DNA of 64,000 bases from Coprinopsis marcescibilis (taxonomy: Eukaryota; Basidiomycota; Agaricomycetes; Agaricales; Psathyrellaceae). The stretch is from assembly GCA_004369085.1 (NCBI GenBank), contig ML210180.1:62001-126000 (forward strand), given 5' to 3'. Under the pieces are notes generated by a model. That model had not been told where the DNA came from, made no database searches, and saw nothing but the letters and a program-made list of their open reading frames with translations. Of the stretch, positions 44,995 to 57,000 are shown one piece after another. Both the position numbers and the translations under genes were made by a program. The stretch's first letter is position 1. Each line of letters begins with the position of its first letter.

Positions 44995-47030
44995 ATGGTG
45001 AATATACTGGCAAAGCTCGTCTTACCCTTGCTTGCATTGTGCCACTTGCCCAGCGGTCACGCACAGAGGCTCGTTGACTACCTAGCGACGTGCAACGAGA
45101 TTCAGAGCTCCATATCTAGAGCAAGCGATGTCTACTTTGCGGGTGCGTCAATCCCCTGCAAGGACTTTTCCTCGGACTTACCATGTTATTCCAATATCAG
45201 GTCATCCCCTCTACCTCAAGGGTGTCGCACATTGGGCGAGCTCCAGCACGCAGCTGTCTGCCTGTGTTGTTGAGCCCGGCACCCCTGCCGACATTGGTGT
45301 CGTTGTGAGTTGCCCGTGTGCTACCGTCGACCAACGTTAAAAAACGTATGGATAGCTTCGAATCGTAGGCAGGAATAGGACTCCTTTTGCGGTACGTTAC
45401 CCATCCCCATCTCACACGACGCCAGTCTTTACGAGGGTTACACAGGTCAAAGGAGGAGGCCACACGAGCAACCCAGGCTTTTCCTCGACCGACGGGGTAC
45501 ACATATCAATGTACCGTTTCAGCAACGTTCGATACGACGCCAGCTCGCAGACCGCTGAGATCGGTGCTGGCTTGCTGTGGGACGATGTGTATGAGGCACT
45601 TGAACCGCATAATGTCAATGTTCTTGGCGGCAGGGTGACTGGTGTCGGTGTTGCAGGCTTCATCCTTGGGGGTGGTATGTCTTCGTCCTCCACCTCTTGC
45701 ATTTGATAACAGTGGGACTCATGGAACTGCCAGGATATTCATGGAAGACGAATCAATATGGTCTCACTGTTGACACTGTCACGGCGTTCGAAGTCGTTAA
45801 ACCAACCGGCGAAATCGAGATCGTCACTCAGACTTCCAATCCCGACCTGTTCTTCGGCTTAAAGGCGAGTGTATTCGGATTCCCTCCCGCTCTAATTTGT
45901 TGACCATGTGCGTCCGACACCGACAGGGCGGAATGAATAACTTCGTAAGTAAAGAAGCCTTGAACCAACCGAAGAGGAACATTAACGAATGATTAATTAC
46001 GGTAGGGCATCGTTACCAAATTTACCCTTCGCACCTTCCCTCAGACACAAGTATGGGTAAGAATGTTTTTGTTTCGAGTTGGATACGTCTCCGACGGTGT
46101 TTATGTTTCCTAGGGCGGGCCTACCTTCTTCAGTTTTCTTTCGCTTTCTGCAGTAACTGAGGCGACTGCTGCTTTTGCGGCTACCGTAACGGACCCCAAA
46201 GCCTCCATAATCACCACATACCAATTCATCGGACTACAGGTATGTGGACTATTTTCCTATACGACTTTGCTTGAATGAAATCTGCAGCCTTCAATCACCC
46301 TCCTTATGTTCTACGACGGTCCTACCCCTCCCGCCGGAATTTTTGATGACTTTTTGGCCATCCCACACCTCGTACGAAACACGAGAACAAGATCGTTCAC
46401 TGATTTGGTCAAGTCTTTCCCCGCTCAACTGACTAGTGGCCAACGGTGCGTGCAAAAACTCGCGCAGAAACATCATCTCCTAATTGTCGATTCCAGAGCT
46501 GCTTTCCACACCGCATCTATAGTAAACTATACGACCAATTTCATAGAGGAACTCGTCGAAGAGACGATCGTAAGCAAATTGGTTGTTAACCCCCTGCTCT
46601 TTTCACCAACCGCTTTATTTATGTTTTGTAGCACTGGGGAACTTCTTTGACTTTGGGGTCTGGCATTTTCATGTCTTATTCCGTGGAACCCTTCCTTCCA
46701 ACAATCTACAGTCACAACACTGGTCCCAGTGCTTTCCCTTTCAGGCGATCTACACCATTCACGCCCCTCGACATCTTCTTCGGATGGGCCCTCCCTACCC
46801 ACGACACCGTCTTCCACAACGCAATGCGCGAGACCATTTCAAGACTTGAATCTGTTGCCATCTCTGATGGTCAGACAGACATCCTAGACGAACCTTTATA
46901 TCCCAACTACGCCATCTTTGACACACCCATAGAACGGGTGTATGGTTCGAACCTCCCGGCATTGCGTCAACTCAAAGAACGCGTAGACCCAGAAAACGTC
47001 ATGGGATTAGCAGGCGGGTTCAAGATATAA
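44995..47030 (+). CDS. Secreted FAD-linked oxidoreductase (BBE/GGxGH-type, PF01565)
   Basis: Eleven exons: 44995-45142, 45201-45304, 45356-45391, 45446-45674, 45734-45864, 45927-45944, 46006-46056, 46114-46239, 46288-46445, 46497-46569, 46632-47030; 490 aa. A signal peptide (LAKLVLPLLALCHLPSGHAQ) precedes the FAD-binding domain: VVEPGTPADIGVV, FAVKGGGHTSNPGF (His ~102, the usual 8-alpha-histidyl FAD site), YDASSQTAEIGAGLLWDDVY, NVLGGRVTGVGVAGFILGGG, and GLKGGMNNFGIVTKF. The C-terminal PENVMGLAGGFKI is a variant of the berberine-bridge-enzyme tail. Members oxidise sugars, alcohols or alkaloid-type substrates with O2; the substrate here is unknown. The fifth intron (45865-45926) has a GC donor (GCGAGT). 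The DPENVM end and all phases match. Confidence 0.9.
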
Positions 47031-47155
47031 TTGAATGTATCTTTCCGTTGTAATCTACAAAGGAACACATAATGCAAACATGCGCCTTAAACCTATTCAA
47101 ATACTCATGTGGAGATAGTTTAAAACTGTGTCCCAATAAAGTTATGGCGTGGTGT

Positions 47156-48262
47156 CTATTTAATGGACTCGATAGGAAGGCGATTAAGATCAGCCTTGCC
47201 CTCGTCGATCCACTTCTGCTTGACTAGCTTGGTCCTCTCTGCATAATACAACCTGTAAACCAACCTAATGGTTCCCTCACTAACCCCCGCTACAGCACTA
47301 ATATCCCGGATGGACTTTTCCTTGCCCAGCAGGTGGCAGGTAAAGTGGATGGCCCCACCCGCGACGGAAACAGGACTACGGCCATCGCCAATTCCATGCT
47401 TCCGTGCTGTGACGATGATGTCGTGGCAGATGGATTGTACCTGGGGAGATAGATCGAGGTGATTGCAGTAACGCACAAGCAGGTTCTCCGGTCCAGTCGT
47501 TGAACCTGACGATTGGCTCGCTGCCCCAGGTGCCAGGTTGAACGCTTGCTCGAGTGCTTTATAGCACTGTCCCAAAACCTTTTTCGAAACGTGGGTCAGA
47601 TTGCAGATCTCCCTGAACGAACGTGGTACGTGGGCTTGTCGACATGCGATGAAAATGCACGCGGCGATGACGGCTTCCAACGGCTTGCCACGCAGTAGCT
47701 TCTCCTCGTCTGCACGTTTGTACAGTTGCTTGGCGATATCGCTTATAGTCTTCGGTAGCGAAAACTGGTCGCACCAATTTGAAATATCGCGAAACGCTGT
47801 GAGAATGTTGCGCTCTGCACGAGAACTTTGCGTCCGCGATGCGGCGCGCTGAAGCTCCCGGGCGAGGCCTGAACCCCCGTCTTTGAAGCTGATGAGAGTA
47901 TCGAGTTGTTCCATGCCCTCAAGGAGAGGGTCGGACGCCGCACCAACACGAGAAGGGTCGTCTCCCTCGTCATTGGCAAACGTCTATCGCAAAAAGGCAA
48001 AACGATTGATGCCGTTCAATTGAGTTAAGGAGTAGCAAGAAGAATCACTTACCCGCCATTCACTCCGTGTGTCAACAACCCGGTCACCAAGAACTAGGCC
48101 ACAGTTCCCACAAACAAGATCACCGCTCCCAAACTCTTCAACAATGTTTGGATTTGGGTCTCTGCATTCTGGACAGATGAGTCGGACAGAAAGGTCTGGT
48201 CCGTACGACGGCGCGACTGTTTTTGCTGTCTTTGATGAAGGAAATGGTTGAGCGTAAGACAT
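47156..48262 (-). CDS. SUA7: Transcription factor IIB (TFIIB/Sua7)
   Basis: Exons 48262-48053 and 47983-47156; 345 aa, the yeast length. N-terminal zinc ribbon CPEC...CGNC (about residues 30-54) followed by [20 protein letters not shown] (B-reader/linker, split by the intron), then two cyclin-like repeats ([60 protein letters not shown]). It bridges TBP and RNA polymerase II and sets the start site. All zinc ligands are present. Confidence 0.96.
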
Positions 48263-48877
48263 TTTATATCGTCACTTGTCGAAAACCAATGAATCTGCGG
48301 TAAACTGTGGCACTAGGTTTCTTCTGTGGATTCCCGGTTGACTGAAAGGAACTATGCGTAGCGTCGAGAGAAATTTTAGCTCCAGGATTTCTATTTAAGC
48401 TGATACAATTGTCATACCAGCCAATGATTCGCTTTCTTAGTCCTCCCGTGGAGAAGTAGAAATGTAGCAAATCTGGGGCAAAGGATTGTGGTGGTCAAGG
48501 AGAAAGCCTGATGCCTACGACGAGCCACGAACTGCGGACTCATGTGTTGGTGCTGACTCAGCTGACCCAAACCATTTTGCGCGCCGGAAACGTCTGGAAA
48601 GTCCTCGAAAGCGGCTTAGCGCCCGTCTAAGCTGGAAAACACTCGATATTTGCCACACAGTCAGAACAAGTATGTCAGTCTGGGCTATATTATCTACCAA
48701 GCAGGCCAAAAAGCCATCCATGGATCGATGGCCGAGTATAATAGGTTTACTACGAGCTCCCGCGCGACGATCATGCATTATGAATGCACACTATCCGCGG
48801 CCTCACTACTCCCAACGGCCCTTATGCACTGCAATGGTTTTCCCGAAGAGACTAGTTAGTATTATACACATTTGTGT
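48263..48877. other. Intergenic, TFIIB promoter and hydrolase 3' region
   Basis: About 615 bp without a credible gene. A plus-strand open frame at 48486-48881 (131 codons) is Arg/Ser-rich and lacks a family signature. TFIIB transcription starts within the left part. Confidence 0.45.
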
Positions 48878-50276
48878 CTAAAGCCTTGTTGTGCGTGTAG
48901 GTGTTCCGTGCGCCATTAAACGCTCAAGCCAATTTATGACCTGGGTTGTGACTTCCTCTTTGGCCTCCACCATCAACCAATGACCTTTGCCTTCGATAGC
49001 GACATCTTGGAACCTGGCTATGAACTTGTTCGATTTAGCGATGACGCTGGTAACGACGGTGAGGTCATCTGTTCCCCATAAGAATAGGTAGGGTAGATCG
49101 TTGCGAAGCTGTGACCCAAGTGAAGCGGCTGGAAGCAATTTAGCATAACTTTGATACAGGATCCAGATTGAAAGTTACCTTGCTCTTCCTCGTGACGTAA
49201 TTGGCTCGTACGATAGTAGTTGAGCGGGCCTTGCATGCTCTGTCCCAACTGTTGGAGATAGTACCGTCTTTCCTGGAAGAAATGTTAGGACGCAATGGTT
49301 GACATTGAAGTGCACAAACCTCGTCAGTCAGACAGGTGGGCAATTTGTCAGGGATACTCGTATCTTGAAAGAGCTTCTCAAGTGCACCGGTTGGTGTGAA
49401 ATCGAGTGCCTTCTTTGAACCTGGAGTGTTGAATACAAGCCCAACAAACTTTCCCAACTGCGACACCAGGTAAGCAACAGAATAGAAGAGAAGGAGATCC
49501 CACTAACGTGTGATAGTATCTCTTCGGAGGAGCGTAGCTGTTCGAAATATAGTTGATATCCGAGGTTTGGTGCACGTTTGACCACTTCCGTTAAAGGAAG
49601 GTATTGCTTGGATGGCGGTGTGTATGGGACGCTCAACCTATGTATGTGGCGAATCATGGGAACGATGCACATTCCATGACCAGAGGAAATCATACATTAT
49701 GAGGCCAAGAAGGCGTTCTGGATGCCACAACGCGAACCGCCCTGCAGTGTATGAGCCCCAATCATGGCCTATGACGACCTACAACGAGTTTAGAAACCGG
49801 GAACAATGGTACAAAGTCTTCTGACCGCTCGGTAGACTCCCAAAAGATCTAGCAATGCGGCTAGATCCGCACAGAGCTTCTTGGTTGTATATTCCTCTGG
49901 TTCGTTGGGTTTGGAGGTACCACCGTATCCCAGCATGTCTGGAACCACCACGCGACAACCCCGGTGTGTCCAAGGTCCGATCTGGTATCGCCATCCATAC
50001 CTGTGGTTCGCGTTCACTTAGAATATTAGTGACTCATCGGGGGATAAACGCACCAGAGATCTGGAAACCCGTGAATACAGATCAACGTTGGGTGCCGTTT
50101 GTGATCATATCCCTGTGGAAGCTGGTCAACCTAGGAGAACAAGAATGGGTTTGTAACTACTCTCCGGCGATCCAGGGAAGTTGCTTAGTTGGAGTCAGAC
50201 GTACAAAATGATAGGTTCGACCTGTCGAAAGCAGCTCCGTCCTATGATTGAAGCTGTCTGGGTCTGTTGGGTCCAT
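48878..50276 (-). CDS. Epoxide-hydrolase-like alpha/beta hydrolase
   Basis: Eight exons: 50276-50205, 50130-50054, 50000-49826, 49778-49696, 49637-49508, 49457-49320, 49272-49179, 49128-48878; 339 aa. The fold is clear: oxyanion HGFPDLW (about 43), VVVPDMLGYGGTSKP, nucleophile Asp in VIGHDWGS (about 113), acid region LFLWGTDDLTVV, and catalytic His in GKGHWL (about 305). The HGxP motif and Asp nucleophile, plus lid tyrosines (NYYR), fit soluble epoxide hydrolases, which open epoxides to diols; haloalkane dehalogenase-like activity is less likely. No signal peptide. Substrate unknown; possible detoxification or lipid-epoxide role. Confidence 0.9.
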
Positions 50277-50718
50277 AGAATGTCGAAAGAACAAAGCAAG
50301 GGGCCCACCGGTGGTGGGTACATGACGATGCCGGTGGTGAATGTTGTAACCCAAATCGGCGCTTCAGGTCCCCGGTCCCTATTGAGTCGGAGTTGTTTCG
50401 GAGATTGAAATGTGCCTGGCAGTCTTTCTTGTCCATCTCGGAGCTGATGACTGCAATTCTGACGACAACGTCGACCTCGACAGCCTTTCTTCTACCTTTA
50501 AAATCCACTTGTTCGCGTTCTAAAAGATTATAATCGCGATATTCACAAATTCTATACTTTACTTAATCATCATTCATCTCAAGTACACCGTTCTTTGATT
50601 TTTCTTGGTTCGAATCCCCTTTAAATTACCTCCACTGCTTTCATCAGGTCAGAGTCTTTTGGAGCTTTATTGATGATCGTCATAGTCTGACAATTTGTTT
50701 GGGATTTTAGCCACTGAT
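50277..50718. promoter_or_regulatory. Divergent promoter, hydrolase / CASC3; possible 5' UTR intron
   Basis: 442 bp between start codons. Just before the CASC3 ATG a pyrimidine-rich stretch ends TTTTAG (50710), a plausible acceptor of a 5' UTR intron. A GGTTCGAATCCCC string near 50608 resembles a tRNA B box but lacks the rest of a tRNA. Confidence 0.35.
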
Positions 50719-53142
50719 ATGTCTGCGCCAGCCAAACCATCTTCCAAAGCACCAACAGCCAGCAAGGATGCTCTGCAAAAAGCACAGCCTGGACAACCAC
50801 CGCGGAAAAAGAGGGTCGTGCGGAGACGGGGGAGGGGACAGAATGAGATTGGAAGTGACGATGAAATCGAGCGAGAAGCGGCCAGCGATTCCGACTCTGA
50901 CGATGACGACGATCATTCCTCTCTCGACTCTGCTACGGATGACTCTGACACGGAGCCAGTGTCTGAAGATGCACCCTCCCATCCCCACTCGCCACCTGCA
51001 GCCAAAGTCGGTGTCGCTGGAGAGATGAACGGGGGAGTGGCGACCTTCTTTGCTTCGACGTCCACATGGTCGGAGATGGTGGCCGATGAAACAGAGAACG
51101 GTCCCTCTGGGCTGCCAGTAATCGACTTTGCAGAATTCAATGGTGCCCCCAAGGTACCTGCTCGGCGAAACAAGAAGTCGAAAGCTCGGAAACACAATCC
51201 TCCGAGTGCATCTGAACAGCCTGCACAGCAGCCCGCCGAAATACCCGAAGACAAGCCAAAGCAGGAAACGCAGTCCCCGGGTCCGCATCCGCGCAAGTTT
51301 GGCCAAACCGCTCGTCAGGCATATCAACAAAGACTAGAAACGGACCCATCCTACGTACCTAAGGTTGGGGGCTTCTGGGGGCACGATGATCGTTTGATGG
51401 ACAAAGATCTTCGAAGTTTAAGCGGTTGGTGGCGCGGAAAATGGTCAGGTCATGGCGGTCGTGGCAGAGGGTTTGGAATGCGTGGTGGGGCTCGTGGCGG
51501 GTTTGATCAACACGAGGCTCGACTTCAAGACCTTCCCCCAGTGGAACGGGAATGGACACACGACGGGTTTGAAGAAATGAAACGCAAGGATGACCAGCGT
51601 ACTCAGCATCAACAGCAGCCAGAATCTCTTTCCGGTTCAAGTCGTGGGGGATTCAGAGGTGGACGTGGTGGTGGGTTTGGAGGGCGAGGCAGAGGTGGCT
51701 TCGGAAAACGGTTTAGTTTATCGCCAGGTTCCAGTGCCAGAGCTCTTTCGCCAGCCAATCGTCAGAACCGGGTCTGGTATGCGATGAGACCGGAGGCGAC
51801 ATGGTCTAAGCAATCTGACGCCTATCTCTTCTTCGACAACGGCTCTTATGGACGCAATGGTCAGAAACCTGGGGTTCGAGTACGGTTGCCGGGAGACAAG
51901 GTGACCAAGTTTGTCAAACCCAACCAACAACGGCAGGCCCAAACCCACGCTGAAGCGAATGCAGCCACTGTAAGCGGTTCGGACAACAAGGGGTATCAAT
52001 ATGTTGTTCGGCTACCACAGCATCCCAAAGCAGCTCAGCAAGCAGAGAAGGCACCATCAACTCCAGCGGAAGCGACCCAGCCCGACGAGGTTCTTCCTGT
52101 TGAAGTCCCTCCAGTCGTTGCTCAGGCCACAACACCGGCAACATCAGCAGAGGTCGATATTTCTCAACCGCAACTGCAGCCAACACAAGCACTCCCAGAC
52201 GCATCCGTCATCTCCCAGTTGGGACAGCTTTCCTTGGAGCCCCAAGCTTCGAATCCCGAGAGGCTGGCGAAGACAGAGGAAGCAGTCCTTCGCAAACCTG
52301 GCATTACCACAATCCCGGATGAGAAACCAACATCCCAAGATCCATTGTCGGCGTCCGAACAGCGACCAGCTCTGCCTCCACTGCAAACTGTCTTCACTCC
52401 CCCTCCGCCACCCCCACCTCCTGTTGCGCAACCTTCTCCGGCATACGGCTCACCGTACAATTACCCACAGACTCTTCCTCCGGGGATCGCCCTCAATCAC
52501 CAAGGCATGCCCTACGAACTTGCAACTGGTCGACCGGTGTACCTCCAAGCACCGCCCTTGTACAATCCTCGTCCCATGCATTACCCACCTCCAGGTCTAG
52601 GGTACATGCCCGGGCACGTCCGCCATCCTTCCGCCGTTTCTCCAGATTATCTTGCACAACCACAATCCAGTACACCACCCATGAACGGTTTCGTGGACCC
52701 GGCTACTGGTGTGCCAATCTTTTCCCTGCCCCGCTCCGTACGCATCGAAATTCGGGCTCCAGATGGCAACGGTGTTGCGTCGTCCCCTCCTTCCAACTCC
52801 AACGGCAAGGCCCTTGTTGCTACTCATACCCCGTCCAAACTTCGTACAGAGGCAACGTCGTTCGAGCCGCGTCCTAACGGTGAATATTACCCAACCCTTG
52901 GCACGCCTTCTGATGGCAATACTCTCCCACCATCGTACGAAGCTACCAACGGCACGATAGAGAATGAACACCAGCAACAGCAACCAATGGGCAATATGAT
53001 GCAGTATCACTCCAATCCTTACCAACAACCATATTATTATCCTGAACCCTACGGGTATCAGGGATATATGGATATGTCGCAGGGCGGACAGTACGATATG
53101 TACAACATGGACCAGGCTCAGCAAGTCAATGGTTATTATTAG
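50719..53142 (+). CDS. CASC3: Barentsz/CASC3 (MLN51) exon-junction complex protein
   Basis: A single exon of 807 aa. The SELOR (Btz) module is visible as DPSYVPKVGGFWGHDDRLMD (about residue 209) and, after an RGG-rich insert, the second half NRVWYAMRPEATWSKQSDAY (about 351), the two segments that wrap eIF4A3 in the exon-junction complex. The N-terminus is basic then acidic (SDSDSDDDDDHSS), the C-terminal half is Gln/Pro/Tyr-rich and disordered. In animals CASC3 is a cytoplasmic-shuttling EJC component acting in mRNA localisation, translation and NMD. EJC components are retained in many basidiomycetes but lost in budding yeast. Intronless coding, unusual for this region. Confidence 0.85.
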   Translation: MSAPAKPSSKAPTASKDALQKAQPGQPPRKKRVVRRRGRGQNEIGSDDEIEREAASDSDSDDDDDHSSLDSATDDSDTEPVSEDAPSHPHSPPAAKVGVAGEMNGGVATFFASTSTWSEMVADETENGPSGLPVIDFAEFNGAPKVPARRNKKSKARKHNPPSASEQPAQQPAEIPEDKPKQETQSPGPHPRKFGQTARQAYQQRLETDPSYVPKVGGFWGHDDRLMDKDLRSLSGWWRGKWSGHGGRGRGFGMRGGARGGFDQHEARLQDLPPVEREWTHDGFEEMKRKDDQRTQHQQQPESLSGSSRGGFRGGRGGGFGGRGRGGFGKRFSLSPGSSARALSPANRQNRVWYAMRPEATWSKQSDAYLFFDNGSYGRNGQKPGVRVRLPGDKVTKFVKPNQQRQAQTHAEANAATVSGSDNKGYQYVVRLPQHPKAAQQAEKAPSTPAEATQPDEVLPVEVPPVVAQATTPATSAEVDISQPQLQPTQALPDASVISQLGQLSLEPQASNPERLAKTEEAVLRKPGITTIPDEKPTSQDPLSASEQRPALPPLQTVFTPPPPPPPPVAQPSPAYGSPYNYPQTLPPGIALNHQGMPYELATGRPVYLQAPPLYNPRPMHYPPPGLGYMPGHVRHPSAVSPDYLAQPQSSTPPMNGFVDPATGVPIFSLPRSVRIEIRAPDGNGVASSPPSNSNGKALVATHTPSKLRTEATSFEPRPNGEYYPTLGTPSDGNTLPPSYEATNGTIENEHQQQQPMGNMMQYHSNPYQQPYYYPEPYGYQGYMDMSQGGQYDMYNMDQAQQVNGYY

Positions 53143-53983
53143 TGTCACCTTTTAAATCTCTTGTGTTTTGGCGTTGCATCTCATCTACATTCTCCACACT
53201 AACTCTCACTACATGCTTCCTCGTTGTTTCTTGTCACCATGCTTTTTCTCCATTCATTCATCACTTTCTCGACTCCTTTTCTTCCGTTTGCTTGCTGTTT
53301 GTAAACTGTTTTGGATGATGTTACCGCTGCTGTCTGTTTTATCTTTTGTATTTGAACGTTTGAACATCGCTCTTCCCTTTTTTCAATGCATGCCTGGTCT
53401 CCGGCAATACACGTTTATATAACGATTCTCGTCTTGTTATACGTGTACTACGTTGCTACTACTCATTTACAGTTTCCTTGCCTTCTGCCTCTGTTTGTCT
53501 ATCATTACCATGCTTTTAAACCTGTAAAATCAAGTGTCATCACTGTTTTTGGGACGGCATGACATATAGATATATGCGATGTAATCAAACCTAATCGCAA
53601 GAATTATTTCACGTGAAGCAATTGGAGTCATACTGATCAACCCGACCATCATGCTCGATAACCATCGTAGTTCTGGCTTGTGCCACGGCTGTAATGGTTA
53701 CACCAATTATATAGATTGCAGTCTCCAACATTCGGCCCTCGGGCTTGAACCCAACAAAATCAGCCCGAAGTTGAATCACTGGGACGCAGCGTTTACAGCG
53801 GTAGACATGAATCATTTTTATGCATAGCATCAGCCCGTCATATATGGGTATTAAGTACAGGTCCACCTATCTGGCAAATAATTGGGTGACCAGGTTGGGC
53901 CGTTCCTTACTTTCTTCCTTGAAACCGTCCATCTACTTCCCCTATCCGGCGATAAATTACAGTCTTGCGTTTGATATCTGCCA
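53143..53983. other. CASC3 3' region and transposon left flank
   Basis: About 840 bp, T-rich near 53200-53520 on the plus strand, presumably the CASC3 3' UTR and terminator region. No gene. The candidate left terminus of the Plavaka element begins at the right end of this stretch. Confidence 0.45.
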
Positions 53984-53992
53984 CACTGTCCT
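53984..53992 (+). repeat. Candidate left terminal inverted repeat
   Basis: CACTGTCCT preceded by CCA; exact inverse of 59100-59108. Short, so chance matching is possible. Confidence 0.4.
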
Positions 53993-54017
53993 TACTATTG
54001 ACAATGAAATTAAAAGG

Positions 54018-57000
54018 TCATTCTATCCCATACATCTCTAGGCTATGATCGTCGATGTCCATATCATCGTCATCCTCAGCAATGCCAATTTCTGACTCTG
54101 AGTCAGAGACGTCACCCTCCAAGTTAAGGTTACCTTCCATTCGAACTTCCTCTCCGTCTTGGAGCAGACAACGGCCTGGTGTCGATAGCGAATCCAGAGT
54201 GGAAGTGTCTAAGCCAGGATAGATGTGGCCAACTGCGTGCCCACATTCATACCTCATGAACATGTCGCGGTCAGCGAACCTAGAAAGAATGAAATTGATT
54301 AACCTGCAAGTTTAAAAGGCAAAAATGGGCCTACCGATTCACTGAATAGGACAGCCATTCCTCCACATCGTTTACTAACGCTGACGATCCACCTGTAGTC
54401 TGATTGTAGCGCTGGCCTTGCGAGAATTTTGGGATGATATGGCAGGCTCTAACCACGTCGTTTGGATTTACGAAGCCGGTCGAGTTTCGAGATGTGAGCG
54501 GCTTGAATTCAAGGGATGGGAGGCAGTATTCCTGGCCAGACGCAGTGTAAGAGTACCATCGTACCCATAAAATTGGGATGCTGAGGGGTTTTGGCTTGTC
54601 CATGCCGTGCTTGGAGGGAAGATGACCGAACAAGGCATAGATGTCCATGTCGACCCGAAGTATTTTTAAAACCTTCGCGTAGATATACGGGTGATGCCCC
54701 TGGGCCGGGTGGTTCAAGAAATCGGGGTTGTGGACCATGATATTGCAGTTATCTGTGTCGATGTGGATGATGTCTTCGTCTATTCGCATGTCATATGTCT
54801 TGTATTTGATTCTCATAATCCTGTGAGCAAACAATAGGTCTTTTTCGATTCGCACGTATGACCAATCCTTTGGGTATGTAATGGGAACACGATACCCTGG
54901 ATATTCATTAGAAAGATATTCCGTTACCGCACCATGAAGGTGACCATGTAGATGTGACCTGAGTTTGAAAACGAAGCCCTAGTACACCAAGTCAATTCTT
55001 AGACAAACCATCAGAGGAGGGATCGACCTACATTGCATGCAGGATCATCTCTGTGAACACCATTGTCCGCAAAGTCCTTCAGGGAGAGAGATAGACCCTG
55101 TGACATCCCGATAAAGAAACCTGGATTGGGGTCTCGAGCTGCTTGCCGTTGCACTTCGAGCTCGTATGCCTGATTGCGATCTTTGAGCATGACCTTACGG
55201 CGGAGCTTGAGAAGGCGCGCTCTTCGCCTCTCGATACGCGAGAGCTGCATCGAAACTTGTCGTCGGTTGGTTCTGCGATACCAGGCCTTGGGTCTTCTAT
55301 GCATGAGTTCGCCCTTGTGATTAACACGATTCAGGGTCTAACCGCGTAGATTTCTACAGTAAAATTACTCACCAGTTCCGTTGAATACGAGTCGCACGGA
55401 CCAAATTCTTGAATTGAGCTTACATAGTCCCCTAGGGCATGGAACTTGTAGGTGGATATGTTCAGCTTCTTCGGGCGGCGACCTGCCAACGTGTTTGCCT
55501 CAGCTTTGTGCACAGGCAACTGCTTCTGCGGGCCCTGAATGCGTGGTGTCAGAGGGGAAGGCTGATCGAGGTTCGGTGGATCGGATTCTCTTCGTGTTGG
55601 TGATGTAGTATCTGGGGCGGATGCCACTGTGATTGTAGGGTATAAGGGAGCCTGGGTGGTAGAGGAGACTCCTGAGTGGGTTGATGTCGCCACCCTAGCG
55701 ACGCCAGCAAACACGATGGTATCCCTTGGCGTTGGTGTGTCAACTGGTATCAAACACGTTCCGTGCGGACCGACAGGGTCTTGACAGTGGTTTGTTGCGA
55801 TAATTCTAAATCCGGGACTTGGAGGAGGAGCAACGGCTGTGGTGCTAATGGTGTCGTTTGCTCGTTCATCAACACGCTCTTCTGGCGGTGGAGCAGTCAT
55901 GTCCTCCTCGTCGTCAGCAGCCTCCTGAGAAGCCAAATTTTCAGCGGCCATTCTCGCTCGACGTTGGCGAGCCTCTGCTTCCTTTGGAAGCTCATATGTC
56001 ACATATGCCTCGCATGTTGAGTTAACGAAAAGACGGAATTGGTTCCCCAATGCCGCCGTTGTTGCTTGAAGCAGGTTAAGGGTGTAGTCAGTGTGTAGCC
56101 TCAGCTTCGCCAGAGAGTGCCACTGGCAGCAGAGGTATAGAAGTTTCAACACGATCTCCTGGTCTGCCGCGGGAAAGAGGTCCTGAAACACCGCGATGGA
56201 GCACTAACACGACAAGGTAAGTTATATTTGAAACATCAACAGGATCGTATCATTACCTGAAGGACATCTTCATAGTCTCTGGCTGCCCTCCTGGCCATTG
56301 AGGACGTGTTGGAGGAGAATAGACGGATGGCTTGCCCGAAGACGGGGACCAAACGATACCTATCGTCCTGAATGAGAAGGATGGATACGAGACATTTTGA
56401 ATTACTTACCTTTTATCCAATTCATGAACAAGAAGCGAAGCGCGTTGGATCGCATTCAAGAGTCGAATCAGATGTATGAAAAGGGACTTCCAAACACCGA
56501 TTTCGAACTCATGTAGTAAATCTACAACAAGCGCTGAGCAGATGTTGAATCCTAAAGATGTCAACTTGGTTCCGAAAGCGTTCTATTTGGAACAGGATTA
56601 GTGAGAACCAGCTTCCTTCAATTATGGATGCATCTCACTTGATTCGCGACGAAGCCGTATTTATCCTTCAGGTATGTGTCAACAGTGGCACCTTGGACTG
56701 CGGCGCCCCGTTCAAAGATCGCAGTCCTGGAAGCGTCCACGGCAGATACTACGGCAGAATCATAGGTACGTAGCTGGGTTTTGCGAGTTTTCATGTCTTT
56801 CTGCATACCCAATTCGTGAAGGTCGGCCTTAGAAACCAAACATCGGGGGCAAGGGCAGTTCCCTCGCTTGATGCCGGCGAGAAGAATCCTAATAAAAACA
56901 ATGCATCAGCATGACCAGGTAATGGAAACTCAGGATGGCATACTTCTCTGGATAGTCTGCCGAGTACGTGAAAATCCTGATATAAAAGCGCCTTAAGACA

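Noticed and set aside
48486..48881. 131-codon plus-strand open frame between TFIIB and the hydrolase
   Set aside because: Arg/Ser-rich, no family resemblance, and it overlaps the 3' end of the hydrolase region.
44995..50276. FAD oxidoreductase and epoxide-hydrolase-like genes as a secondary-metabolite cluster
   Set aside because: They are separated by TFIIB and surrounded by housekeeping genes, with no synthase, transporter or pathway regulator in the window.
50600..50625. GGTTCGAATCCCC resembling a tRNA T-loop (B box)
   Set aside because: No A box, anticodon arm or complementary acceptor stem in the preceding 75 bases; taken as chance.
53540..53560. CACTGTTTTTGGGACGG as an alternative left transposon end
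   Set aside because: Only six bases match any inverse on the right side and no flanking duplication was found.
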